A DNA stretch of 64,000 nucleotides from Chitinophaga niabensis (GTDB taxonomy: Bacteria > Bacteroidota > Bacteroidia > Chitinophagales > Chitinophagaceae). The notes beneath the pieces are model-generated. The model had not been told where the DNA came from. It saw nothing but the letters and a program-made list of their open reading frames with translations, and did not search any database. The DNA is taken from the NCBI RefSeq assembly GCF_039545795.1, contig NZ_CP154260.1, forward strand, positions 1,059,001-1,123,000, written 5' to 3'. This document shows positions 23,114 through 32,634 of this stretch, in pieces. Made by a program: the position numbers and the translations under genes. Numbering within the stretch: the first letter of the stretch is position 1; each line of letters opens with the position of its first letter.

Positions 23114-24067
23114 ATGAAACTACACAACCGGTTAAAACTACTTCGGCATTATTTATTAGGGAAGGCAAATGAAGATCAGCGCAGGCTTGTAGACGACTGG
23201 TATCATTCGGTGGATGATTCAAAGCCGATAGAACTTTGGGAAGAAGAGGGGAAAAGAAGTGCCATCAAGGGGATGATCCAATTACAGATCCTGGAACGGA
23301 TAAATAATCATCCGGCCGGCAGGAAGGTTGTGCCTATGGGTAGCCGGCTGCTGGCTGCAGCCTGTATTGTGGCGCTGCTGATCAGTGCTTCCTGGTTTTT
23401 CCTGGCTAACCGCCATCCCACAACATATTTTACAATAACAGCACCTTTCGGTGAGATCAAACAACTGGTTTTGCCGGACAGTACACTGGTATGGCTGAAA
23501 TCCGGCACTACGCTGCGATACAGTTCCCAATACGGAAGGCAGAACAGGCGGCTTGAACTGGTGGAAGGGGAAGCATTTTTTGAGGTGCAAAAAGATGTTT
23601 CAAGACCATTTATTGTGAAGTCAGGGAAGCTGGAAACTAAAGTGCTGGGCACAGCCTTCAACATACAGGCATACAGCAACCGGCCGTCCATACAGGTATG
23701 GGTACAAACCGGGCGGGTACAGGTGAGCGACAGTTTACAGGTATTAACGGAGCTTTCAAAAGGAAAAAGATTCCAATGGGACCGGGCTGACGGCCAATCC
23801 CGTGTTGATAGCCTGAACTGGAAACAGGCGCTGGCCTGGCAGCAGGGCATTTTGTTACTGGAGTCCGCTACATTTTCAGAACTGGCTTTTGAGTTAAAGG
23901 AAATATATGGGGTAGAGCTGACAACATCAAATGCTGATATCCGCGATCTGCATTATGATGCCAAATTCTTTATACATACAACTTCAGTGAACGACATTAT
24001 TACCACCCTTGCAGAGGTGCATGGAATACGGTACAGGTTACACGGAAAAACAATCACATTGTATTAA
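23114..24067 (+). CDS. FecR-type anti-sigma factor with DUF4974
   Basis: A 317-residue inner-membrane anti-sigma factor. A short cytoplasmic part (1-75) would hold the sigma factor, followed by a membrane helix at about 79-98. The periplasmic FecR domain (QLVLPDSTLVWLKSGTTLRY, VLGTAFNIQAY) and the C-terminal DUF4974 domain (FSELAFELKEIYGVEL) come next. It relays the occupancy of the next-door TonB receptor to the sigma factor. It lies 94 bp after the sigma gene and 100 bp before the receptor start. Confidence 0.93.
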   Translation: MKLHNRLKLLRHYLLGKANEDQRRLVDDWYHSVDDSKPIELWEEEGKRSAIKGMIQLQILERINNHPAGRKVVPMGSRLLAAACIVALLISASWFFLANRHPTTYFTITAPFGEIKQLVLPDSTLVWLKSGTTLRYSSQYGRQNRRLELVEGEAFFEVQKDVSRPFIVKSGKLETKVLGTAFNIQAYSNRPSIQVWVQTGRVQVSDSLQVLTELSKGKRFQWDRADGQSRVDSLNWKQALAWQQGILLLESATFSELAFELKEIYGVELTTSNADIRDLHYDAKFFIHTTSVNDIITTLAEVHGIRYRLHGKTITLY

Positions 24068-24166
24068 AAAGCAAATCCCGTTATCAGCGGGATCTGCCAA
24101 ACATTTTGGTAATGCCATTTTTTGACGAAAGCAACATTACCATCTAAAAAAAGCAATCATAAAGGT

Positions 24167-27100
24167 ATGGAAAAAAAAGCAAAGGGGACGCTGGTCCCAC
24201 CCAGGCTAAGACTTATGTTGATGTTGTATTGCCTGATGCTGGCAGCATCCGGGTTAAAAGCGCAATCTCCTGAAACGGTAAAGTTATCTATCAGATTTGC
24301 GAATGTTACATTGGATGTGGCTATGCGGCAAGTGAAGGAAGCCAGCCCGGTAAATATAGCGTACGATGCCGGGAAATTACGGCTTGCACAGTGGAGTATC
24401 TCCCCGAAAGAATTTAAACAGGCTGACTTATCCGAAATCCTGCACTATTTACTACAGAAAGCAAATGTGGGGTTTAAAGAAGTGGCCGGCGGAATTGTAT
24501 TATTTGAAAAAGAGAAAGCAGTTCCTGCCCCTGCTAAAAAAGATCCGGGACGTATTACAGGTAAGGTCATCGATGAAGAGAACGGTGAGCCGGTGATCGG
24601 AGCTACCATCCGTATTGGTGATGTGGGATCGGTTACAGATGATGCAGGTAGTTTTTCATTACCGCTGTCCAAAGGAAGTTATACGGTGATGATCAGTTCA
24701 ATGGGGTATGGCATCAAGGAGATTAGTGGCATTACAATAAATGAAAACGAAACGTTTACCTTAAACGCCACCCTTAAAAGAAAGAAAGGAAACCTGGCGA
24801 TGGTGGTGGTGAAATCCTCTGCCAAAAAGGAATCCACAGCCTCCCTGTACAGCCGTCAAAAAAACGAAGCCGGTATCTCCAACGGGATCAGTCGTGAGCA
24901 GATGGCAGTATTGCCCGATAAGAATATCGGGGAAACATTGAAACGTATTTCGGGAGTAAGCACAACGGATAACAGGCGGGTAGTAGTACGTGGTATAGCT
25001 GAGCGGTATAACATAGCCATGATGGACGGCGCTGCGCTGCCAAGTACCGATGTGCAGGTGCGCGACTTTGAATTTGACATAGTTCCCAGTAACCTGGTAG
25101 ATAACGTGATCGTATCTAAAACAGCTACACCCGATATGGGTTTCGGTTTTGGCGGAGGAATGGTACAGATCAATACCATGGCCGTGCCGGAAAACAATTT
25201 TACCACCATCAGCTTTGGCAGCAAATACATCAGTGGCAGCACAGGTAAAGAATTCCTGGGCTATCAGCGTGGTAAAAATGATTACCTGGGATTTGATGAT
25301 GGAGGCAGGGATCATTTTCCCAAAGAAATCATGACGTTCACACCCGGTAATTACGACCCCTCAAATCCTTACAACCATATCCCGCCTGCCGGTGGGGAAA
25401 AGATCACCCCGGAAATGATCACGGCGCAGAATAAAAGGATTGGCGGCCTGGAAAGATTGGGCACCCGTAATCATAAAGCTGCACCAGGGCAGAACTATCA
25501 GTTTAGCCTGGGGCGTAGTTATATCCTGAAGAGCAGCCGTATCGGTTTAGTGGGTTCGCTGAGCTATCGCAACGAGCAGGCCATAGATGATATCCTGCAT
25601 TTTGAACGCGGCTCCTTCAGCATGGCGGGCAACAATTTGTATGATCCGAAAACAGGGGCGGAGATTAATGAATCAAAAGCCCGGCAATACAATTTCACCA
25701 CCAGCTGGGGGGCATTGCTGAATGCAGGATGGCATGGCAGGAACCATCAGATCACTTCCCGCAATTTCTATTCGAGGGTATTTGCTAACCAGTTTTTCCG
25801 CATAAGAGGCTGGGGTGAAGATATATCTACTCAAAATAATCCTGCTATCAATGAATACGACAGGCCCAAGTTTATAGACCTGTTGCAGAACAGGATAAAC
25901 GGAGAGCATCGCTTCGGCCGTTTTAAGTTTGACTGGAGCGCGGCCCGCAATGAGGTGACCAACCATGAACAGGATGCAGTAGATGCCTACCTGGGGGCTG
26001 TTTCAACCTTGAATGGCACTGGTTACAATTATGCGCCTCAGGCTGGCCCCAGTAACAATCCGGGTACACTGAGCCGCTCTTCCTACAGGTATGTTGAAAC
26101 CAACTGGTTGGCCGATGCAGCATTGAGCTACCGGTTCAATACCGGAAAACAGGCCCAGGTGTTCAAGGCCGGTTACCAGTACATGAATAAAAAGGGACAC
26201 TACGACTGGAATGTTCTGCCCATCGGGGTAGCCAAAGGCTTTAACGATGGCTATAAGCCGATACATCAATGGAGTATTGATTTTGCCGATCCCCTGGGAG
26301 ACATGTATTATTTCCCGGCAGCCTTCAACAACAATAGCTATACTGGCAGAAACAATAACCAGGCCTTGTATGCCATGATGGATAACCGTTTTACCAGCTG
26401 GCTCCGTTTGGTATGGGGCATCAGGGCAGAGTACTATGAATATGAGAAGATAAAAGATGAGGCCGCGGATAAGGTCTCGCAGGCAGACCTGGATAATGCG
26501 AATAAGCAGCGCTATGTAGATCCCGCAACCGGTAAGGTGGTTCACCGGACCCTCGATGCCAGCGCCGAAGATAAAAAGTGGCTGTACCTGCCCTCCGGTA
26601 ACCTCACCATTACGCCGTTTTCCAACTTCAACATCAGGGCTTCCTACGCGGAATCAGCTATCCGTCCGGCATTGATAGAGAATTCCAGCTTTTCCCGTTT
26701 CAACTATCTCTATGGCCGCATACAGCGCAATACAGGTGTGATCTCTACCATAATCAAACATTACGATCTGCGCCTGGAATGGTACCCTGCACCGGGAGAA
26801 GTGATCTCTGCAGGTTACTTTAAAAAGCATTTCAAAAACCCGGTAGAAATGTACCTGGATATTACCAACACCAGTGGCGCAATTGACCTGCTTACTGCCA
26901 ACTCTGATTATGCGGATGTAACAGGCTGGGAACTGGACCTGCGCAAAAGCCTTGGGTTTATTTATAAAAAAGCGAAGTTTTTAAACGACCTGTATTTCAG
27001 TGGCAACCTCACCATACAAAACTCTGAAGTACAGGCCAGTGCTTTCCGTTACGAAACCATGGCAGGTGGCCAGGACAACAATGGTATATCTTATGCTTAC

Positions 27101-27607
27101 CGCACAAAAACATACCTCCGGGAAAAACGTCCTTTGTACGGACAGGTACCTGTGTTGTACAATATAGGGTTGCAATATGCAGGTGAACGACTGGGCGCCA
27201 ACATTGCCTTCAACCACTCAGGCTATAAAACCTTTACGGTAGGCATGCAGCCTCATTATTCAGAAATGGAGCGGCCGCGCGACCAGGTGGATGCCCAATT
27301 GAGCTACAGGTTCCTGAAGGATAAAAAATTGCAGGTAAGGGTGAACATGAGCAACCTTACTAATAGCCCCTATCGGTTCTTCATTAATGGAAAGAATACC
27401 TATCAGATAAAACCGGGCGCAAATAGCATGACCATGACGGAATGGTCTGATGTATATGAATGGAAGTATGGCTTTTCTCAGAAGTATGAAGAAGGGTATT
27501 ATGTAGATGAGCCCAACGGAAAAGGAAAGGTCCGCATTGGCGATACGGATACTTTTATCCGCAAGGTGGGCGCTTCCTTCAGTTTCGCCGTATCATATAA
27601 TTTCTAA
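24167..27607 (+). CDS. TonB-dependent receptor with STN signalling domain (FecA-like)
   Basis: This 1146-residue outer-membrane receptor starts at ATG 24167 (a TTG at 24122 is less likely). A signal peptide (ending LKAQS) is followed by the STN domain at about 40-110 (SIRFANVTLDVAMRQVKE, LLQKANVGF), which contacts the FecR protein. A carboxypeptidase-regulatory-like domain (GRITGKVIDEENGEPVIGAT), the plug (KRISGVSTTDNRRVVVRGI) and the barrel ending in FAVSYNF follow. It differs from SusC in lacking the YGARGANGV text and has no SusD partner, so it probably imports a siderophore, haem or another small ligand or peptide. The two following lipoproteins belong to the same unit. Confidence 0.93.
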   Translation: MEKKAKGTLVPPRLRLMLMLYCLMLAASGLKAQSPETVKLSIRFANVTLDVAMRQVKEASPVNIAYDAGKLRLAQWSISPKEFKQADLSEILHYLLQKANVGFKEVAGGIVLFEKEKAVPAPAKKDPGRITGKVIDEENGEPVIGATIRIGDVGSVTDDAGSFSLPLSKGSYTVMISSMGYGIKEISGITINENETFTLNATLKRKKGNLAMVVVKSSAKKESTASLYSRQKNEAGISNGISREQMAVLPDKNIGETLKRISGVSTTDNRRVVVRGIAERYNIAMMDGAALPSTDVQVRDFEFDIVPSNLVDNVIVSKTATPDMGFGFGGGMVQINTMAVPENNFTTISFGSKYISGSTGKEFLGYQRGKNDYLGFDDGGRDHFPKEIMTFTPGNYDPSNPYNHIPPAGGEKITPEMITAQNKRIGGLERLGTRNHKAAPGQNYQFSLGRSYILKSSRIGLVGSLSYRNEQAIDDILHFERGSFSMAGNNLYDPKTGAEINESKARQYNFTTSWGALLNAGWHGRNHQITSRNFYSRVFANQFFRIRGWGEDISTQNNPAINEYDRPKFIDLLQNRINGEHRFGRFKFDWSAARNEVTNHEQDAVDAYLGAVSTLNGTGYNYAPQAGPSNNPGTLSRSSYRYVETNWLADAALSYRFNTGKQAQVFKAGYQYMNKKGHYDWNVLPIGVAKGFNDGYKPIHQWSIDFADPLGDMYYFPAAFNNNSYTGRNNNQALYAMMDNRFTSWLRLVWGIRAEYYEYEKIKDEAADKVSQADLDNANKQRYVDPATGKVVHRTLDASAEDKKWLYLPSGNLTITPFSNFNIRASYAESAIRPALIENSSFSRFNYLYGRIQRNTGVISTIIKHYDLRLEWYPAPGEVISAGYFKKHFKNPVEMYLDITNTSGAIDLLTANSDYADVTGWELDLRKSLGFIYKKAKFLNDLYFSGNLTIQNSEVQASAFRYETMAGGQDNNGISYAYRTKTYLREKRPLYGQVPVLYNIGLQYAGERLGANIAFNHSGYKTFTVGMQPHYSEMERPRDQVDAQLSYRFLKDKKLQVRVNMSNLTNSPYRFFINGKNTYQIKPGANSMTMTEWSDVYEWKYGFSQKYEEGYYVDEPNGKGKVRIGDTDTFIRKVGASFSFAVSYNF

Positions 27608-27626
27608 CACAACAAAAACAGGAGTG

Positions 27627-28400
27627 ATGAAAATAATTAAACTCAGCATGGTCGCATTTTTGCTGGCCGCCTGTAATAAAGGCAATGATAATTTTCTCTA
27701 TAACGAGCAGGTATTACCCATTACCATCAAAGGATATAACGCTACCACAGAAGACCTGACGGTGAAAGTGGATACGTTCAATGCACGTCAGACAATCCTG
27801 GCAGGATCATTTGCACTAACAGAAGGTTTCATCTTCAAAGGCAACCAGCAGTCGGTGAAGTTGAACATCAGTACAAAAAACACCGGAAAGCTGGTGCTGG
27901 AAAAGGAATTGAAAAAAGGGGACAGTGCGGTTAACTTAAATTTCCTGTACATGGATGGCAAGGCAAGCGATATGCCGGAGAAGCCGGCTGTAGTCAATGA
28001 AAAGATCAGCCTTGTTTATATGTTCGTTCCCGATGTTACCAAATATAGCGAACCGGTGGATTTTGTGATCGGTAAATATTTCGTAACGCCAAAGGTATTT
28101 GAGGAAGTTGCCCGGATCAAAAACGTGAAGCCGAATGAATTTAGTAAGCCGGCGACAATTTCAACCTTCTCCACGGCCAGGCAGGACTACAATGGCGTAA
28201 TGACCTCAGTTCTTTTCCAGGTAAAGATCTGTAAAACAGGTACCAATACAATTTATACGGACGGTACGGCGTACACCTGGAACGACCTTTCCTCTACTGC
28301 ACCCAAACCAACGGCGTCTGTGGCTGCTTCCAAGCTCTACATCTTCTCAGAGGCTCCGGCAGGAACGGTCATGCGATTTTTAACCCGTTTAGATTATTAA
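27627..28400 (+). CDS. Lipoprotein of the receptor operon (first of two), function unknown
   Basis: A 257-residue lipoprotein starting at ATG 27627, preceded by AGGAG at 27620-27624. The longer frame from 27507 lies inside the receptor gene. The signal MKIIKLSMVAFLLAAC puts the lipid on Cys16. The body is beta-rich (PITIKGYNATTEDLTVKVDT). I recognise no named family. It shares layout with the next gene: a short GYN.. strand, a repeated KLVLEKEL/KEVFQQKL strand and NFLYMDG/PFVCING, which suggests distant paralogues. It may sit at the outer membrane beside the receptor. Confidence 0.82.
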   Translation: MKIIKLSMVAFLLAACNKGNDNFLYNEQVLPITIKGYNATTEDLTVKVDTFNARQTILAGSFALTEGFIFKGNQQSVKLNISTKNTGKLVLEKELKKGDSAVNLNFLYMDGKASDMPEKPAVVNEKISLVYMFVPDVTKYSEPVDFVIGKYFVTPKVFEEVARIKNVKPNEFSKPATISTFSTARQDYNGVMTSVLFQVKICKTGTNTIYTDGTAYTWNDLSSTAPKPTASVAASKLYIFSEAPAGTVMRFLTRLDY

Positions 28401-28414
28401 AAATAAAACTGATC

Positions 28415-29161
28415 ATGTTGAATATAAGATTACTGGGACTGCTGGTCCTTTTGAATGTGTTTATCTCCTGTAATAAAGAGGAAGAAGAGACAAGAGCGAT
28501 CGGTGTTGAAGTTTGGGGTTATAATGTTGGCAATGCTGAACTGGAAGCGTCAATAGACACCACCATTTACCGCAATTTTGCCACGCTGCCCGATAAGCCG
28601 GTTGTTTTTAGTAAAGTATATACCTTTCCTTTCGCTAAAAAAGAGGCATTATTAAAAATAAAAGATAAAACATCCGGCAAAGAGGTGTTTCAGCAAAAGT
28701 TAAACCTTGGCGGCAGCGAGCTGGAACTGTTCTTTCCTTTTGTATGCATTAACGGGAATGCACTGAAAATAGAACTGCCTGTTGCGGACCCTGCTACCAA
28801 CAAAATGGGCTTTTATATCCATTACCCGCAAAGTGAAGAGGCGCTTGATATTTTTCTAAGGAATGAAGCCGGGCAAATAGCGTACATCGCTCAAAATGTA
28901 AAACCCGGCGCCTGGATATATGCCAGTTATCTGCCGCAGGAAGGATTCAAAGATAAAAGTAAATCCTATGACCTTTGCTTCACCAAAACCGGCACTACGG
29001 ATAGCTGGTATTTTGAAGACAGTGAGATGATAAGTAAGGCAGGCGAGTCTGGTTTGCTTATCCCTAAAGGCGAAGAAAAAGGATTGGTACGTACCTACTT
29101 TGTTACGCCTGCTACGCTTCAGCTCGAAGTGATGCGTTTATTCAAAAGGCCGAAAGCATAA
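28415..29161 (+). CDS. Lipoprotein of the receptor operon (second of two), function unknown
   Basis: A 248-residue lipoprotein, signal MLNIRLLGLLVLLNVFISC with Cys19 lipidated, starting 14 bp after the previous gene. The N-terminal half resembles that of the previous lipoprotein (VEVWGYNVGNAELEASIDTT). The C-terminal part differs (DLCFTKTGTTDSWYFEDSEM). No family recognised. A terminator follows at 29175-29209, closing the sigma-receptor-lipoprotein unit. Confidence 0.82.
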   Translation: MLNIRLLGLLVLLNVFISCNKEEEETRAIGVEVWGYNVGNAELEASIDTTIYRNFATLPDKPVVFSKVYTFPFAKKEALLKIKDKTSGKEVFQQKLNLGGSELELFFPFVCINGNALKIELPVADPATNKMGFYIHYPQSEEALDIFLRNEAGQIAYIAQNVKPGAWIYASYLPQEGFKDKSKSYDLCFTKTGTTDSWYFEDSEMISKAGESGLLIPKGEEKGLVRTYFVTPATLQLEVMRLFKRPKA

Positions 29162-29174
29162 TAGCAATTGCCTG

Positions 29175-29209
29175 AGTGTGCGGTGATGGTGCCGCACACT
29201 TTCTTTTTT
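29175..29209 (+). terminator. Terminator of the receptor-lipoprotein operon
   Basis: AGTGTGCGG (29175-29183) pairs with CCGCACACT (29192-29200), followed by TTCTTTTTT. Confidence 0.87.
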
Positions 29210-29298
29210 GCCTGGTATTATCTAATCACCCGTAATTCTCCTGACTGCGGTCACGATTTTCTCCGTAAAAAAACAAGCTTTTTAACTAGCTGTATGGA

Positions 29299-30228
29299 TT
29301 ACGACTTTTTATATTCTTCGAAACTTCTGTTCAGGGCCGCATAGAAGATAGCATAAGTTTCTTCATTGAAAGAAATAGCTGCTGTCCATTGTTTTTGTGC
29401 TTCCCAATCCAGGCTTTCATAGTGATCCAATTTACCCCATAATTCGTAAAACTTCATTTCAAAATCAGCTTTGCCATTAATACTGTCAAGCATAAATTTA
29501 TGCAGTTGAGGATCTGCAACCAGTTGATCTTCCCATAAATGGCCATTTAAGGATCCCTGAATGAATTGTAATACTTCAGGGGTATTATAACCCAATTCAA
29601 CGGAAGAGGACTGATTACTGACTTTGAGGTACCTGTTATCAAACAGCCATTTAATCAGCATCGCATAAAGATGCACCTGGTTGCTTTTTTTAAGGTCAAA
29701 TTCGCTCTGGTGCAAAAGCTCATCAGTTTCCTTTATTTGAGCAAAATAGCCGTTGATCCTGCTTTCTTCAGATAATAGCGTAACAATGATTTCTACCTGG
29801 CTGTTATAGGAAGTGCGTTGTTGCGGGTATTTCCTGTTTGTATCAAATTTGCCAAAATAGTTTGTGATAGTCTCCATATCACCTTCCGGTGATGGGGATG
29901 CGTCCCAAAAGCCGGGAGGTTCTTTCCTTTCCCGTTTTTGATACAATTTGCCATCAAAAATAATCTGGCTAAAGTATGGGATGTAGTTTTTGCCTGCTTT
30001 GATTACCGGGAAATTTTCATTTAGCAGTTCTGATCTGAAGTAATAAGAAAATCCCCACTCTTTGTCATGAATTCCTACGCTGTTTTTTATGGACAGCGGT
30101 GTTGTGCTATTAGGTTTCATCACCGGGATGGATTGAGGAGGTGACAATCTCCGTTCTTCAAAGAAAAGGGTCAGGCCTGGGTCCGTTACCGGAGAACCCA
30201 GTAATGCCAATAAATCGCTTTGTTTCAT
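29299..30228 (-). CDS. Uncharacterised cytoplasmic protein (309 residues)
   Basis: The protein has no signal peptide or membrane helix and is rich in aromatic and acidic residues. Its opening, MKQSDLLALLGSPVTDPGLT, followed by a beta-sheet-like region (KEWGFSYYF, GKNYIPYFSQIIFDG), looks like the start of proteins seen in polymorphic-toxin immunity loci. That likeness is weak and no toxin gene is adjacent. The middle and C-terminus are helical. I do not recognise a family. It is isolated on the minus strand. Confidence 0.65.
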   Translation of the reverse strand: MKQSDLLALLGSPVTDPGLTLFFEERRLSPPQSIPVMKPNSTTPLSIKNSVGIHDKEWGFSYYFRSELLNENFPVIKAGKNYIPYFSQIIFDGKLYQKRERKEPPGFWDASPSPEGDMETITNYFGKFDTNRKYPQQRTSYNSQVEIIVTLLSEESRINGYFAQIKETDELLHQSEFDLKKSNQVHLYAMLIKWLFDNRYLKVSNQSSSVELGYNTPEVLQFIQGSLNGHLWEDQLVADPQLHKFMLDSINGKADFEMKFYELWGKLDHYESLDWEAQKQWTAAISFNEETYAIFYAALNRSFEEYKKS

Positions 30229-30561
30229 TTTTTTTCTTACCTGGTTTCAGAAATAAAATTCCGGATATCAGCATTTATTTCCAAGCTTAAGCTGACTACA
30301 AGATGTATACACAAGGCGACAGAGCGTCTACAGAATGTCTACATTGATGAAACTATTGATAATTATTTGTACTATATTAGTAAAAATTATAATGGCAAGG
30401 CAACAGATGCCCTGCCGTTATAGCGTCAGGCCATCAGTTATATTAATATTTCCACAGCGAATTTCTTGATCGTTAATTCTATAAAATAGATTTTTCCCCT
30501 TTAGGTTACCCGTTCGCAAGGTGCCATCAGGTAGTGTCTCAGTTTGAAATTTCTGCGGCTA
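30229..30561. other. Gene-poor intergenic stretch
   Basis: 333 bp, AT-rich. One open frame on the plus strand (30220-30423) is not convincing. No promoter, hairpin or RNA gene is clear. It would contain the promoter of the minus-strand gene that starts at 30228. Confidence 0.4.
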
Positions 30562-30816
30562 TTATTTCATTTTCTCAAGACTATCAATTGACGATTGAAT
30601 AGCTATTAACCGGGCATGAACGGCTCCAAGTTGCTCCTTTTTAGCCTCTGCGCTGTCGTAAACGCCTTTTTGCATGCAGCCACCTATCCTTTCTCTTATA
30701 TTATTAGCGCTATCTTTTAGGATTTCCTGTTCGTTCAAAAGTTTTGTCCTCGCTTCAGTACGATTGCATCCGCAGGCAAACAGGACGAGAATGCTTAAAA
30801 CGGCTGAATATTTCAT
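30562..30816 (-). CDS. Small lipoprotein, function unknown
   Basis: An 84-residue protein with a lipoprotein signal (MKYSAVLSILVLFACGC, lipidation at Cys15 or Cys17) and a helical, charged body (KLLNEQEILKDSANNIRERI, then LIAIQSSIDSLEKM) that could form a short coiled coil. It lies 50 bp after the propeller-YceI gene on the same strand, so it may be co-transcribed with it. Not a known family. Confidence 0.6.
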   Translation of the reverse strand: MKYSAVLSILVLFACGCNRTEARTKLLNEQEILKDSANNIRERIGGCMQKGVYDSAEAKKEQLGAVHARLIAIQSSIDSLEKMK

Positions 30817-30866
30817 GTGAATTTTTAATTAAGTTGGAAAAAGCGGTGCAAGGTGGATTCAGATAT

Positions 30867-32492
30867 TTATTTTTTTGCTACGATTTTTATAAAGAGTTTA
30901 ACCTCGTCCGAAATAGTTCCATCACCAGACTTATCGAAGAACTTTTCTGATCCATAATTGATACCCCAATCTGTTCGATCAATGATTAGCGCGCCATTCA
31001 CCACGACAGTTCCGTCCATTCGGTCCTTAAAATCCATTGTGGCTGGAAAAGTAACTGCCTTCGTGATACCTTCAATGGTCAGGTTCCCTGTAACTTTTAT
31101 ATAATCCCCTGTAACTTTTTTATCTCTATTATTCCATGTTTCAACCTTCGTAATTGCGAATGTAGAAACAGGGAATTTTTTGACATCAAAAAGTGCAGGT
31201 AATTTATTGTGTGGACCCTGATCATCAAATTTTTGCTCAATTGTATTCATGTCCACTTCAACAGTACCGCCCACCAGATGACTGTTTTCGATCAGCAATT
31301 CTCCTTTTAATATATCAACGTCCCCTGTACTGGAACCATCACCAAGTAACGTAGAACCTTCCCATGCACCAAGTAGCATAGAACTTTTCCATATTACAGC
31401 ACTTTGCTTCGTATCTATGATATATTTTTTCTGACCTTCTTTATTATAAAAGTCCGTGATAGTGGTTCCATCATAACGATACACGCCGGTCGCAGATCCA
31501 AACCAGATACTTCCATCATTAGCTTCCAAAAGCCCCATAAAAGCATTTCCTGACATAATTTCGGTTACAGCGGGCTTATTATTATACAAGGACTTTGCAT
31601 CATAACGGGAAAGTGCCTGGATAGCCCAATTAGCAGGGTTTACTGAACCAGTAGTCCAGATGTTTCCTTTTTTATCTTCGATTATAGTATAAGCACCTCT
31701 CTGCGATACCTTAGTAAAGGTACTGCCGTCATAGCGCCAAAGGCCACCGGTCTGGCTTACTTTCCAGCCATTGAAACCGCTGAGCCAGATATTGCCTTCT
31801 CTATCTTCCGCTATACCCCAAACGTCGAGAAAGGGTTCGCCTCCATGGGTTAAAGTGGTAATTTTTTCTCCGTCATAAACAAAGGCATCGCCCCGTGTAC
31901 CAACCCACAATTTCCCTGTTTTATCTTCAATGATTGTATTAATATCATTATTCAAATTCCCTTCTTTATAAAAAAGCGGGGCGTTCGGGTTTTTAAAATT
32001 TTGAAAAGACTTCCCATCGTAACGGCTCAGGCCATTTCCGGTGCCGAACCAAATAATACCTGCTTTATCTTCATAAACAGACATAACCCGGTTATCTGCA
32101 AGTCCATCCCTGGTAGTGAAATGTCTTAGCGCTGCCTGTCCATCAGACACATGGGCGTTGAATAAAAAAACACCTGAATCAGTAGTAGCGAACCAAAGAT
32201 TTCCATTGCGATCTTCCAGGGCGTCCCAGAATCTATGCTGACCTATTTTACTTGTGAGATTAGTAAAAGATTTTCCATCGTATCGAAAAACATCACCAAA
32301 TGATGAGTTGTTCGGGCCAGCGATCAAAATGGTGTTATTTTTGCCTTTTTTTATATTACGAACCATCATGTTAGGCCCTATGTCTTTAATTTCGGACCTG
32401 ATATTATCTTTAGGTACGTTTGTTTGGCTTTGTCCACAGGAAGTGAGAAAAATAGACATTAAGAATAAAGCATATACGCGTACGTGTTTCAT
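30867..32492 (-). CDS. Two-component-regulator-type beta-propeller fused to a YceI domain (lipoprotein)
   Basis: A 541-residue lipoprotein (signal MKHVRVYALFLMSIFLTSC, Cys19). Residues about 40-350 are Reg_prop propeller repeats (FRYDGKSFTNLT, NGNLWFATTDSGVFLF, AGIIWFGTGNGLSRYDG, GSIWFGSATGVYRYDG), normally the sensor part of hybrid two-component proteins. Residues about 360-541 match YceI (STLLGDGSSTGDVDILKGEL, PVSTFAITKVETWN, NLTIEGITKAVTFPATMDF), a lipocalin-like barrel that binds polyisoprenoids. No kinase is present. It is divergent from a membrane-bound winged-helix regulator. Confidence 0.85.
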   Translation of the reverse strand: MKHVRVYALFLMSIFLTSCGQSQTNVPKDNIRSEIKDIGPNMMVRNIKKGKNNTILIAGPNNSSFGDVFRYDGKSFTNLTSKIGQHRFWDALEDRNGNLWFATTDSGVFLFNAHVSDGQAALRHFTTRDGLADNRVMSVYEDKAGIIWFGTGNGLSRYDGKSFQNFKNPNAPLFYKEGNLNNDINTIIEDKTGKLWVGTRGDAFVYDGEKITTLTHGGEPFLDVWGIAEDREGNIWLSGFNGWKVSQTGGLWRYDGSTFTKVSQRGAYTIIEDKKGNIWTTGSVNPANWAIQALSRYDAKSLYNNKPAVTEIMSGNAFMGLLEANDGSIWFGSATGVYRYDGTTITDFYNKEGQKKYIIDTKQSAVIWKSSMLLGAWEGSTLLGDGSSTGDVDILKGELLIENSHLVGGTVEVDMNTIEQKFDDQGPHNKLPALFDVKKFPVSTFAITKVETWNNRDKKVTGDYIKVTGNLTIEGITKAVTFPATMDFKDRMDGTVVVNGALIIDRTDWGINYGSEKFFDKSGDGTISDEVKLFIKIVAKK

Positions 32493-32524
32493 AATTTATT
32501 TATTTTAGTATTGGTAATAGCTGC

Positions 32525-32541
32525 ACGGTTCAATTAACCGT
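32525..32541. promoter_or_regulatory. Perfect 17-bp palindrome in the propeller/regulator divergent region
   Basis: ACGGTT-CAATT-AACCGT. It lies 33 bp before the propeller-YceI start and 94 bp before the regulator start, a suitable place for an operator of the winged-helix protein. This is inference from symmetry and position. Confidence 0.4.
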
Positions 32542-32634
32542 CAATCATATAAAAGCTGATACAACGAAATTACTTTGATATCTTTCAGGGGCGGGCATTT
32601 GGATTGTAAATAGAAATGTAAACTTTGTAAATAA

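Noticed and set aside
24068..24121. Attenuator hairpin between FecR and receptor genes (ATCCCG/CGGGAT)
   Set aside because: The stem is only 6 bp with no T-run, too weak to claim.
30220..30423. 67-residue plus-strand open frame
   Set aside because: Composition is not protein-like, there is no plausible promoter or start signal, and it overlaps the start of the opposing gene.
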